64,000 nt of DNA from Gnetum montanum (taxonomy: Eukaryota; Streptophyta; Gnetopsida; Gnetales; Gnetaceae): NCBI GenBank assembly GCA_015680685.1, contig MNCI01013853.1, positions 1-64,000 on the forward strand. Direction: 5' to 3'. This document shows, in pieces, positions 22,291-33,848 of this stretch. How positions within the stretch are numbered: the first letter of the stretch is position 1; the number at the start of each line of letters is the position of its first letter. The notes under the pieces are model-generated. The model saw only the letters and a program-made list of their open reading frames with translations, made no database searches and was not told the DNA's origin. The position numbers were made by a program, and so were the translations under genes.

Positions 22291-23803
22291 TGTAACGATG
22301 GAAAATGTTGGCAGCTGGAAAATACCAAATAAAATCCCGCGTACACAGTTTTAACCACGGATCCGTGCAAGGGCTATGCTGGAAAAACGAATTCACGGCA
22401 CCCTGAATAGTCTTGTCGATTAGACAGGGACTTACTAATCAGTAAACCGATGAAGATTATGAATATCTCGTGGAACGATATGATTTGACGAGTCGTGAAA
22501 TGAGAGAAAAGCAATGTAAATGAATGGTAAATATGGTGACAACGTTAACATGATAACAGGAATCGGACACGAGAGAAACACGTGATTACAAGATCTATGG
22601 TTTGACCCGGGAAGATAAGTATTTTTGTATATTCAAGTTACACTGGGGAAACCCCGTTTGTCTCATATGAAGCAAATACAAAGCAACAAGAAACAAGAAA
22701 ACTGTCTGAGCAGAAGTGCAGAATAGAGTCTGATCTACCTTGTAGGCCAGAGAAGGGATGCAAGGAAGGTTAAGTGCTGACGTCTATTGATCAATTGCTT
22801 CTGATCAACAAAAACTAACAAACCACACTAGATGATCTCTGGATCTCTGATCTGCTCCTTTTGCCTTGGTAGTCTTTTGCTCGAAACTACCGACGATCAC
22901 CAATGGGGAAAGTTGTCTCTTCGCTAAAGCGGTAATCGCTCTTACTGCCAATGCTCAAGTCAAGTATCTCCTGTCTTTGTCTCTCTGTTGTTGCTCTATT
23001 GCTCTTGTTATGTCTGGTTGCCTCTGTTTTTCTTCGCCAACTAGGACATTTATAGGTTTGACAATATGTGGAGAAGACACAGCTATGATGACACGTGTTT
23101 CAGACCTTTCGGAAGATCGTTGACCTAACCGGCTTTATGTTGAACTCCGTGACTACGCACAATACACACATCTACGTATTGTGCATATGAGTGACAAGTG
23201 TCGGTTGGGCATGTCTCCGTTGATTTTGGGCTATATTACGCTCGTACGCATTGCATTGCGTGCGAGAGCGTAATAAAGTATACAAGCGAAGGACTCAAGC
23301 TGCCTTACGCTGGTTCACGCTGCCGAACGTAGTAAAGCGTAAACAATGATTATCTTGGTGACGGGTTACGTTGCGTACGCTGCGTAGTGTGATGAGTGTA
23401 ACTTGGTCCACCGTGCTTCCTTTGGATTCTCTTTGGCATTTTCGAAGCCCATTACACTGCCTTGCGTAACAGAGCGTAAATCTGCCTTTAGACAAAAGAC
23501 TCAGCTAAAATACATGATCGATCACATATTACGCTGCTTAGGCCTTAGGCTTTACCAAATCTGCTGAAGTAAGCTGCCTTTGAACATCGAACTATGTTAC
23601 ACAAAGCATCATTACGCTATGTTGTGTGCTATAGCGTAAATGTAGAAAACATAGTAAGATAAGAAATCCGCGAAAGAAAGCCGAAGCTTTGATGCTGCGC
23701 ACCCCCTTGAATTGCCTTGCCTTGTTTTTGGAATTCTATCATGTGCTCTTGCCCGAATCACGAATCTTTGCCTAAGGGGACTCACAATTTTCATGGTGTT
23801 TCA
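22291..23803 (-). mobile_element. Tat-1 5' LTR
   Basis: 1513 bp, the same length as the 3' LTR. Plus-strand ends TGTAACGATGG and CATGGTGTTTCA; TGTAAC and GTTTCA form an imperfect terminal inverted pair. TTACGC/GCGTAA motifs cluster at 23235-23640. Differences from the other LTR are mostly C/T and G/A. Confidence 0.93.
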
Positions 23804-25890
23804 GAAAGTAGGGAAATCATGAATCCTTAGATGCTACCATGGATCCTTATTATTCACCATTACATCATTGCCCTAGTAATGGTTACTCGCAGTGGGATCA
23901 ACTACACCCTCTCGTAGATGGACTTAGGCATGAAACAAGGAGAACCCTTGGAACGTATGCCCAAGGGAGATTATCAGAGCTTAGGTCTCATCAAGTTCAT
24001 AAATTGCTAGAGCAAATAGCCAAGGAAGAAGAGGAGCTACAGAAGAGAGAAAGTACGGAAGAGTACAATCGAGATCCTTCCCACTGGAAAAAGGGAAGTG
24101 AGATTTTGTGAGGAGGAGGAAGAGTCACCACTCGAAGAGATGGTGCATAGGAAAATCTTACCACTTCAAACATAACAATGGAGGTATCAACAAAGGTAGA
24201 CCAAATGTGGGACTCCCTAGATAGTAGGTTCGAAATTGTTCTTAAAGTTGTAGAGGAGTCTAGGGAGCGAGGTAGTGACTATGATAAAAGAAAAAAGAGA
24301 GAAATGGACAATGCATGTAACAAAAGTAAGGTTAAAATTGCCATCACTAAATAGGTTGTGGATTCAAATATGAATAATGATGGTGGATGTGAGATATGCC
24401 AATACAACCATCCTAAAGGATGTTGCCCAATGATCTTACATCTGTAAGAGTTTTTGGTGTATGCACTTAACCCACGACTTAACACACGGTAAGCACCCCG
24501 ACAGTTACCTTATTCCCAAGGTAGCGCAAGGCAGTTCCACCAACCATCAATGTATTATCCAAGTGGAACTCCACCAAAACCTATCGAGCAACACCAACAA
24601 TGGAAATACCCACAGTCATGGGGGATGCCACCACCAAGGCAACAATACCCCTACCAAAAATCGGATCCATATGGCTACTGCATGCAACAACCAATCTCTT
24701 CACGTGACTCTGTTGGTCATATAACACCACAATGTCACTACCAAGCTCAAGAGTATTATAGGAATTATTCTCCTAGGGGAGAGAACCCATAGACATACCA
24801 TCCTCCAAACCCATCTGCAACTCTAACACCGATATCTCCATTACCACTTGCTCAAACAATGCAAGGGAAATTCCCCACTCAACTGTAGTAACACAATGCT
24901 ACGAGGGTTGTGAATATTCAACCCATTGCTGGTTTTGACAACCATATGAAGAGAAGACCTTTATTCAGGACTAGTAGTCCATCCAAGTCCTCACAACCAC
25001 AGGCGATTGAACCTCTAAATACCTCCCTATCAAATAAGGCTTCAAAGCTCCCTTCAAACCAAACACCGAGCTCAACGCATACAGTTATGTTAACACATGT
25101 TGTTATTAACTAGATTAAGGTGGGTCACCTTCCCAGGAAATTCTCTAATCCTGGAAGTCCTCTAATTTATCTCTAAGTCACTCAAAATAAACCATGTAAA
25201 GCTCTTCTGGACTTAGGTTTCAGAGTCAACCTAATATCATAAGAGATGTACAAAGCCTAGAACTTGCCTCCATTAAAGAAGAGCAATATTTGCCTAGAGC
25301 TGGCTGACCAATCCATCACTATTCCTTTGGGATAGGTGAAGGACATCATTACCACTGTGTGTGGGTGGTCATACCTAGATGATTTCCTAGTGATCCAAGT
25401 AAACAATTATAAAGGGGACTTCCCAATAATAGTGGGAAGGGCATGACTAAGCACCATAAATGCATGCCTAGGAATCTGTGACCTTTCCCTAGAAATATCT
25501 AAGGAAAATGCTTTTGGAAAGATTGAGAAGAAGAAGGTTCCATGCATCACATACAGTGATACAGGGTGTAATTGCATACAGGAATGTTCAGCATTGCCTG
25601 CATGCAAAGGGTGTGCACAAGAAATTAACATACAAAAGTGCTTGTATGTAGCAACCACACAACAAGAAGACACCCAGTGGTTGATAGCCGATCAAGATAG
25701 CAACTCACCAACGTGCATGGAACTAACTGAGGGAACAACTTACACTTACGTCGAAAGCATAGATGCACTGGAGCAAGAGCATTGCCAACTTCCAAACATT
25801 AACCTAGGAAACATCAATTGCAAAAAGTTGAAAATTCCTAAAAAGTTAGACAAAAACCTTAAGAAGAGATTACTAGTCAATGTGCAATAG
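23804..25890 (+). pseudogene. GP-A gag, 3' portion, and protease
   Basis: Resumes the gag cut at 6607. 23839-24111 is open (WDQLHPLVDGLRHETRRTLG...KLLEQIAKEEEELQKRES), collinear with GP-C 60173-60420. A zinc-knuckle-like stretch follows near 24388 (CEICQYNHPKGCCP with changes), then a P/Q/Y-rich linker. Athila-like protease homology runs at about 25080-25560: LTHVVIN, ALLDLGFRVNLIS, LADQSITIPLG, DFLVIQVNN. The active-site box reads DLGFR where GP-C has DSGSG. A C-terminal extension (25594-25890) is open. Many stops at Q and W positions make it inactive. No RT follows. Confidence 0.8.
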
Positions 25891-27859
25891 ATCAAACTCT
25901 TCCATGAACTTAGAATGGCCAGTGCACAAAATACCTCCAAGAAGGGACGAACCTGCCCATTATTTCAGATCTCCCCCTTCCAACTCAGTCATGGGCGAGA
26001 TGGCCACCTCTATTGATCAGTTAAGGCCCTTAGTTCCTTTTTAAGTTTTTTTACACATTTTTGTTTTACAAATTTCTTTAAATTTTCTTGTTTTTGTTCT
26101 GTTTTGCAACATTGTTTATACTCTTTTGTTTCTTTGTGTTTGTTTATGTTGTTAGGTTTGTCACCTAATAAGTGCTACAATGGTGGTATGAACTGTATTC
26201 TTTTGATTGCTAATGTTTGGTTTTTACCTTGAGGTTATAATGTTGATACTAAGGTATGGTTCTTTTGGTATAACAAGTAATGAGTCCATGTCATCCAGGC
26301 ATCCATGAATTTCTATGGTCTCTCTAGGCTTGGAATTGTACGGTCTCTTTTGTTAATAATAAAACTATTAACGAATCAGTGACTGGGTATTTCTCAAACT
26401 GAGGAAGGACTCAAGGACTAATAAGGGTGTGACTTCAAGGGGATTTGATACATTTGTGATGGCCATTCTCTTGGGTGCTTGGATGTTTTCTTCTTGAGTT
26501 TTCTTTACTATTTTGACATTTCTCCATTATCGAGAAGCTAAGCTAATAAAAATAATAAGTCTTTGCATGGTGTGGTTCTCATGCAAAAGAAAATAAAAAG
26601 AAGAAGTGAGAATTCAAAGCACAACTATTAGACCAAATAATCATTTGAGCTACAAGCACTGGTTATGGAACTAAACAAACATGTTCCCTCTGAATAAGGC
26701 TCTCTCTCGCTTCCTATTTGTCCCTCGCTTGTTTTGAATGGTAGTGACTCTTTGGTAGAAATATTCTTATTACTTCAAGTGGATCGATTGGCCAAATGTA
26801 TTAATGTGAAGTCACTGGATGTGGATGGTTTGAGGCTAGATTTGAAATGAGATTTACTAAGTCACATTAACCATAAAATACACAAGGGGCTGTACACCAC
26901 CTTGTCTTGAGACTCCATTCCATTCTCTTCAATCCATCATTCTTTCTCCATTTTCCACCTCATTTCTGGTTATATCAATAGTCTATATTTTGGTTGATGC
27001 ATTATTTTCCTTTTGGTAAATTCTTGTGGTTAAGACTTTAACTCTTACTTCCAAATGACATTCCTAGAGCCTACGAACTCTTTTGAATGTGGGTTTGTCA
27101 GGGCATCAATGACATGAGCCTACTTTGGGGAGGACCCACTGACATTCCTATTTGGTGCATCAGTTAACTTCTTTCCATTAAAAATTTTCACATTCAACAT
27201 TTGTTGTGTTCATTTCCACATCTAACATCCATTTTATCAACATTGTCATTGTTTCTTTTTCTTCATCCTTCTTTTTCCTTATCTTTCTCCATTCTATCAC
27301 TCCTAGAGGATTGCTCTTAGTCATGGGGGTCCTGGTCCAATATTTTTAATTTTCTCCTAACCCCTACACCTTCGATAGTCATCAGTGTTATATCTCTAGA
27401 ATCTGTATTAGCCATATCACAACTCAACCTAGGGACTTTACACCAAAGTAAGGTATCAACTGCATTATGATTTATTTACCCTTTCTAATATGTGACTGTG
27501 TTGTGTGTGCAGATGGCAATCATACAGCAATGGATTGGACCAAGAGGAAACACTTAGAATGGACTAGTGCTAGAACCATTATGCAAGGAACGAGATTGAT
27601 GAAGTGCTTATGGACTATCTTGGCATTGGCTATAACAAACTTCTTCTTTTCTCTCTTTTTTCTTCTCTCTTAGCTGCCAAATAAAGATGGATGTCAAATG
27701 TACATAGTGTTCACTCTTGTGGTCATGAACACTAATGTCACCATGTATTGTAATGTTGATCCGTTCACGTGTCACCCCATTCACCACTAGTGTCATTCAA
27801 GTCAATAATCCCATACCTTCCCAATATTTTGTAAGGAACTCGAGGACAAGTTTTCATTT
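25891..27859 (+). other. GP-A long non-coding 3' internal region
   Basis: About 2 kb without a domain. It begins with a T-rich stretch (26030-26140) and is clearly related to GP-C 62280-64000 and, in part, GP-B 33365-32270 (minus) and GP-D. A block at 27058-27155, containing TTGGGGAGGACC, is shared with GP-C 63362-63455 and GP-D 48320-48412. Near its end TGTGTGCAG precedes ATGGCAATC (27504-27515), like a splice acceptor before a short ORF, as in GP-C. Confidence 0.6.
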
Positions 27860-27872
27860 AGTCATGGGGGTA
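27860..27872 (+). other. GP-A polypurine tract
   Basis: AGTCATGGGGGTA lies directly before the 3' LTR; the same word precedes the LTR in GP-B (GTCATGGGGATA) and GP-D (GTCATGGAGGTA). Confidence 0.75.
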
Positions 27873-28637
27873 TGATGAGCCATGATATCATGTCCCATCT
27901 CATTTTCTATAAATAAGAGGTGGCTTCCCTTGTTCTAGATAGTTAGACTTAGACACTTAGCTGAACTCTAGTAGTTTTACCATTCCAAAATTAGAATAAT
28001 TTCCATGTGCCTGCAATAGAAGTCTTAAAGTGAACAGATCTTTGTTTGAGCAAATTGTACCTGAGCACACATTTGTGTACAACAATAAAGGAAAACTTTA
28101 TGATAAATCTTGAAGCATGCAGATTAAGCTAAATAGTAATTAATTATTTTTGAATGTTTAAATGCTTTCCTAGTTAATTAATCTCTCTCTCAACCCTTGA
28201 CTCTTCTAGTTAAGTACACACAGTACGACCACTTTGAGCATGTTTGTAGTGCTTGGTAACCCAGTAATGAGTAGCGTTTGGTAATCCCAGTAGCATTGCA
28301 CTGGTTCAAGATGTGTGTGGCAAGTGGGAACAAATACTGTTGTTAGAAAAATTAGAACTTAGTTAGTGAATAGTTAATGAAAGTTAGTCACTTAGTTCTC
28401 CTTACCTTCCCCTATTAGCATAAGACATTAAAAAGATAAAAGTTATAAAAATCATGTACCTCAAGCTTACTTAACCATACAACCATGACAATACAAGTAA
28501 GTTTGGGAAGACAAAATTAATTAACTCTGAGTGTTCCATTAAGGTTCGTAAGCACTTAGTCCTTGGAGTTTGACTGGATCACGCGTGAGACACTCGTATT
28601 CATATGGTTGAGTGTAGGGGTACCTTGCCACTCATCA
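27873..28637 (+). mobile_element. GP-A 3' LTR
   Basis: 765 bp, TGATGAGCC...CTCATCA, TATA box at 27908-27915. Collinear with 4330-5181 apart from the duplicated 71-base block there and small indels. The closing segment GAGTGTAGGGGTACC...CTCATCA is shared by all GP LTRs. Confidence 0.88.
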
Positions 28638-28966
28638 AATATGATCTAATGAAAGGATACCTCACTTCTTTCCTTGTTGGAATTCCATGATAGATATGGT
28701 TTTTGGTGTCATAGCCATAAATCTAAATCTATCTGCTTATTATTATATACTATTGCCTCTCTTTCATCAGCAATCTAGGTGCTCTCCTCTCTTGCCACAT
28801 TATGATAGTTGTATATCTTCTTTATGTCAACCTTGAGTAAGAGTGAGATTGCCATTGATGGCACTGAATCCACTCAACCCAAGTTCCAAAGTGAGCACAA
28901 CACTCCACCAACACTTGTATCCTTACTACCATCTTTCTCTTCTTCTTCTAGTTCTTGGATTGGAAC
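28638..28966. other. Gene-free stretch between GP-A and Cop-2
   Basis: 329 bases with no domain, RNA gene or boundary beyond the adjoining elements. It ends with the GGAAC target site of Cop-2. Confidence 0.5.
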
Positions 28967-29317
28967 TATTAGGAAATGAATCAAGCAAAAAGAAAAAAAA
29001 ACAAGAATAGTAAAAACAAGCACACACAAAACACATAAAATTTTTGTGGTTCAGCAAAATTGCCTCAATCTACATAGTCGCACGAGACTTTCATTATATA
29101 TTTTGCATATTATAGTAACAAGAGAGTTCTATAATGTTACATAAATATACATAAAGAAATTGTTTGTAACAAAAAATAGAACATTACATAAATATGCATA
29201 AAGAAACCGTCTATAACCAAAACTAAAATGTTACATAAATATGCATAAGGAAACCATCCATAACTGAAACTGGCCCATATCCTAGTAATCTAGATTAATT
29301 GCCACATGACTCCAATA
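28967..29317 (-). mobile_element. Cop-2 3' LTR
   Basis: 351 bp. Sense start TATTGGAGTCATG, sense end CCTAATA. The sense start reads TA and not TG in both LTRs. PPT AAAGTGGGAGAT abuts it at 29318-29329. Confidence 0.85.
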
Positions 29318-29329
29318 ATCTCCCACTTT
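29318..29329 (-). other. Cop-2 polypurine tract
   Basis: Minus strand AAAGTGGGAGAT directly before the 3' LTR; the usual plant Copia PPT. Confidence 0.8.
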
Positions 29330-31344
29330 GAGATTGATCTATAAACACTCTTTCAACCTTTCTTCTTTCACGTACATCATCAACTCTTACTAATCATGGA
29401 TACCTACTAAGGCCATGCAGAACCTCATCTCAACAATGGTGATCACATTGGTCAACATGTCTATAGGGTTATTTAACCTAGAAATCCTCCTAAATAGTAA
29501 TGTTCCATCATCTATCAACCCATGGATATGATGATACCTCAGTTTAATGTGTTTAGATATAGAATGAAAAATTGGATCTCTAGCCAAATATATGACACTC
29601 TAACTATTACTAAAAAGCTTGCTACTTTTTTGTGCCTTACCCAACTCTCTTAGAAGATCCTTCAAACAAATCATCTCCTTTCCAATTTCTAATATAGCAA
29701 AATATTCTACTATTGTAGTTAAGAAAGCAACTCTCTTCTAAAGTAGAAACATCCAACTCATAATAGTACTATCCACAGTGAAAATATAACTAGTGGTGCT
29801 CTTCTTGATATGCAAATCACCTCCCAAATCTACATCAAAAAAACCTTTTAAAGTAATGCTAATCCTCTTAAAAAAATGCCACTTTAAGTTCCTTTTACAT
29901 ATCTCAGGAACCACTTTACAGCTTACCAATGCTCCCTTTCTGGATTAGACATGAACCTGCTAACAAGTCCCACTGCATGTGCTATGTCAGGTCTAGTACA
30001 GATCATGGCATACATCAAACTTTCAATTGCTAAAGCATATGGTATTTTTGACATCTATTCATGTTCTTCTTCTTTCCTTGATAACTGATTTTTACTAAGA
30101 ATGAAGTGACTTCCCAATGGGGTGCATCTAGTCTTTGCATCTTGAATGTTGAACCTACTAAGCACTTTCCCTATATACTTTTCCTGTGACAACTTGAGAA
30201 TCCCTTGAGATTTGGTTCTACTGATTCTGATCCCAAGTATCTACTTGGCTGGTCCTAAGTCTTTCATCTCAAATCCCTTTTCTAGTTGTTACTTTAGTTT
30301 ATCTATCTCTTATAAACTAGACTCCACAACAAGCATGTCATCAACATACAAGAGCAAAATAATGTATTAGTCATCAAACCTCTTTGTGTAGCAACAATGA
30401 TCCATCTCACATCTTGTGAAAACAAAATTAAACATGAACTAATCAAATTTCTTGTACCACTACCTAGGAGCCTGTTTCAATTCATATAAGCTCTTCTTCA
30501 ATTTACACATAAGATTTTCTCTACTAGCAACCTAAAAACCTTCTAGTTGAACCATGTAAATGTCCTCATCAAGGTCACCATGCAAAAAAGTAGCTTTGAC
30601 ATCTAATTTCTCTAGATGCAAATCATCAGTAGCCACAATACTCAGCACTAATCTAATGGTAGTCAACTTTACTACAATAGAGAAAATCTTTATGTAGTCA
30701 ATTCCTGTTTTTCGTTGGAAACAATTAACTACAAACCTTGCTTTGTATCTTTTGCTGCCATCATGTTCTTCCTTATCCCTATACATCCACTTATTCTACA
30801 ATGCCCTCTTTCCTTCTAGCAACTTAGTCAATGTCCATGTTGTATTTTTCTAGAGTGACTTCATCTCATCTCTCATAGCCAACTCCCACTTAACACAATT
30901 TGTCTCCTACATTGCTTCATTAAACATTATAGTTCCCCAATATTAGTCAAAAGTAAATAATGTAATGAGGGAGAGTACCTATCTTTGGGCTTTGGTGTTC
31001 TACCAGACCTTCTCAGCTGAGGCTCTAGTGCAACTATTTTTGACTCAACTTTAGCTTCATCTTCAGCTATCCTATTTCCAAGATTTTCTTTAATCCTTCT
31101 AGCTACATCCCTCTCAAATATCTCTTTCAATTCAATCTTCTCACTATCATTTTCTTGCTTCCCTACATTGTTTGATTATGGTCTAGACTTGTCCTTGTAC
31201 ATCACATGTTTATTAAAAATGGCATCCCTATGCCTTATAATCTTTCTATTTTGATTATCCCAAAAATGATAACCAAAATCATTAGAATAATAGCCAATAA
31301 AATAACATTTCTTGGCTTTAGGATCAAGTTTATCTTGGACATTA
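29330..31344 (-). pseudogene. Cop-2 pol: end of integrase, reverse transcriptase, RNase H
   Basis: Read from 31344 down: a post-core integrase segment (KLDPKAKKCYFIGYYSNDFGY, 31310-31230), a linker, then Copia RT. RT motifs: KRYKARFVVNCFQRKTGIDY and LEKLDVKATFLHGDLDEDIYM (30786-30532, first catalytic D in LDVKATFLHG), then the YVDD box at 30337-30348 followed by MLVV. The RNase H part includes TKHI-like SKHIKLRYHHI at 29520-29560. Stops and frameshifts are frequent. The segment upstream of 31344 continues at 37657 on the far side of GP-B. Confidence 0.88.
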
Positions 31345-31349
31345 GAACC

Positions 31350-32269
31350 TGATGAGTGGCGAGATACCCCTACAGTCAACCATATGAATACGAGCGTAGC
31401 ATGCGCGGTCTAGTCAAACTCTGCATACTAAGTGCCTACAAGCCCCAAGAAACACTTAGGGTTAATCATTCGTTGTCTTCCCAGACTTACTTATAGTTGT
31501 CACGATGTATGGTTAAGTAAGTTTTAGGTATATGATTTTTATAGCTTTTTATGTTTTATGTCTCCTATGCTAACAAGTTGAAGGGTTGAGAAACTAATTA
31601 CTAACTCTAACTAATAAACTAAGTCTAAATTACCTAGCGTCAGCATCCATTCCCACTTACCGTACACACCCTCAACCGATGCAACCGTGGCTACTAAATG
31701 CTAATCGTTGCTGGGATCACCACGCGTAACACATGTGCTCAAAGTGGTTGTACTGAGGCACTTAACTAGGGGAAAGGGTTGATAGAATCTAATCTAGCCT
31801 AAGTGCGATAAGCATCCATTCCTTGATTATCCCTACACATCCTTAAATGCTCGTAATCAAGTCATACTCATTCCGCATTACTAGGAGATAAGGGTGAGAG
31901 AGAAAGCAATAAATAACATTAAATAAAATCCTATTCCATGCAATGCAAGGTTTATCTAGGAAGTTCGTCTTTATTTTCATACACAACTTATGTTCGGGAA
32001 CAATGTTGCTCGAATAAAGATCCGTTCACTTTAGGACTCCTACTGCGGGCACATGGAAAATATTCTATCTTTGGAGTGATCAATCTACTAGAGTTTCCTT
32101 ACTTCTAGCCTAGGATGAGGAAACAAGGGAGAGCCTCCTCTTATTTATAGATATGACGGGGCACTGTGATATTGCGTATGCGATATCGTAGGGGACGACG
32201 CGATATTGCATGGGATGCGATATCACGGTGGCTACAATATCATGGCCCATGTGATATCACATCTCATCA
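31350..32269 (-). mobile_element. GP-B 3' LTR
   Basis: 920 bp. TATA box on the minus strand at 32142-32149. U3 at 32160-32260 has repeated GATATC-type palindromic words. The next bases (minus strand GTCATGGGGATA) are the PPT. Confidence 0.9.
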
Positions 32270-33365
32270 TATCCCCATGACTAAATGAAAACTCATCCTC
32301 GAGTTCCTTACAAAATATTGGGAAGGTATGGGATTATTAACTGAATGGAACTAATGGGATGACTTGTGAATAGATCATAATTACAAGACATAACAAAACT
32401 AGTGTTCATGACAACAACGGTGAACACCTTATTACATTAACATCAGGCCTCATTTGGTAGCTTGAGAAAGAGAGAGAGAGAGAAGTGTTGTTGCTGCCAA
32501 CGCCAAGATTGCGTCTTTTGTTGTTCATCAGTAAGTGCACCATCAGTCTCTCTCCTTGCATAGCTGCTTCCAGCACTTCTCCATTCCAAGTGTTCCTTCC
32601 AGATCCCCTCCATTGTTGCATGATTGCCATCTGGACATACAATACAATCTTTTATTAACAAGGGTAAATGAATCATCATGTAATTAATACCTTGCTTCGA
32701 TGTAAGTCCATTGGCTAGGTTGTGGTCTAGCTGATTGTGGATCTAGAAATATATTAATGATGACTACCAAAGGTGTAGGGGTTAGAAGAAAATTGAAAAA
32801 ATCAAGGCTAGGAGAAAATTGAAAAAATCGAGCCCTTAGTTAGAGGGAATGGGAAGTGAGAAGGGCCTTAGTTAGAGGGAACATTTTTTAGTTCCATAAT
32901 GAGTGCTTGTAGCCTAAGAAATTATTTTTTCTAAAGGGTGTGCCTTGAATTCTCACTTTGCTCTTTTTTTTTTGTGTTTTGTGTTTTTATGCATGAGAAC
33001 CACACCATGCAAATACTTTGTTATTTTTATTGTCTCAGCTTCCGATAATTGGGTAACATCGAAATGGTAAGAAAACCCAAGAAGAAAAGATCCAAGCACC
33101 CAAGAGAATGGCCAACACAAAAGCATCAAGTTCCCTTGAAGTCACACCCTTTTCAATCCTTGAGTCCTTCCTTAGTCTAAGAAATGCCCAGTCACCGATT
33201 CGTTAGAGTTCTTATTATGAAGGACTATACATTCCCAAGCCGAGATAGACCATAGAAACTGGTGGATGGATGGATGAAGTGAACTCATTATCTGCCATAT
33301 CAAAAGAAACATACCTTAGTATCCACATCATGACTTAAAGGTAAAAACCAAACATTAGCAATCAA
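32270..33365 (-). other. GP-B non-coding 3' region
   Basis: Related to GP-C 62515-64000 but lacking a block of about 600 bases (GP-C about 63010-63640) present in GP-A and GP-C. It contains the PPT at its end and a short ORF start ATGGCAATCATG (minus strand, about 32630) equivalent to those in GP-A and GP-C. Confidence 0.65.
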
Positions 33366-33848
33366 NNNNNNNNNNNNNNNNNNNNNNNNNNNNNNNNNNN
33401 NNNNNNNNNNNNNNNNNNNNNNNNNNNNNNNNNNNNNNNNNNNNNNNNNNNNNNNNNNNNNNNNNNNNNNNNNNNNNNNNNNNNNNNNNNNNNNNNNNNN
33501 NNNNNNNNNNNNNNNNNNNNNNNNNNNNNNNNNNNNNNNNNNNNNNNNNNNNNNNNNNNNNNNNNNNNNNNNNNNNNNNNNNNNNNNNNNNNNNNNNNNN
33601 NNNNNNNNNNNNNNNNNNNNNNNNNNNNNNNNNNNNNNNNNNNNNNNNNNNNNNNNNNNNNNNNNNNNNNNNNNNNNNNNNNNNNNNNNNNNNNNNNNNN
33701 NNNNNNNNNNNNNNNNNNNNNNNNNNNNNNNNNNNNNNNNNNNNNNNNNNNNNNNNNNNNNNNNNNNNNNNNNNNNNNNNNNNNNNNNNNNNNNNNNNNN
33801 NNNNNNNNNNNNNNNNNNNNNNNNNNNNNNNNNNNNNNNNNNNNNNNN
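33366..33848. other. Assembly gap (483 N)
   Basis: Run of N. By alignment with GP-C it hides the end of protease and the start of the 3' region (about GP-C 61765-62515). Any ORF drawn through it is meaningless. Confidence 0.99.

Larger units (their letters stand above)
6608..23803 (-). mobile_element. Tat-1: 17.2-kb Ty3/Gypsy Tat-lineage element with an antisense gene
   Basis: Two 1513-bp LTRs (6608-8120 and 22291-23803), with flanking 5-mers GGAAG and GAAAG (probable TSD with one change). Sense order on the minus strand: LTR, PBS, leader, gag, PR, about 5 kb with a gene on the other strand, RT, RNase H, a second RNase H of archaeal type, integrase, structured 3' region, PPT, LTR. The second RNase H and the gag and PR sequences place it in the Tat lineage; there is no chromodomain. 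By hand count, the first roughly 215 aligned LTR bases differ at about 18 sites, nearly all transitions. Frameshifts and stops make it non-functional now. Confidence 0.93.
4330..28637 (+). mobile_element. GP-A: gag-protease-only Gypsy-type LTR element, interrupted by Tat-1
   Basis: Bounded by LTRs 4330-5181 and 27873-28637, both opening TGATGAGCC and closing TTATCA or CTCATCA. Flanking 5-mers are ACTAT and AATAT, a probable target-site duplication with one mismatch. Without Tat-1 and its duplicated site it is about 7.1 kb. It carries an Athila-like PBS, a gag-protease pseudogene, a long non-coding 3' region and a purine-rich PPT. No RT, RNase H or integrase is present, so it could move only in trans. 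Tat-1 lies inside gag, and the gag-protease homology with GP-C resumes directly after it. Confidence 0.85.
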
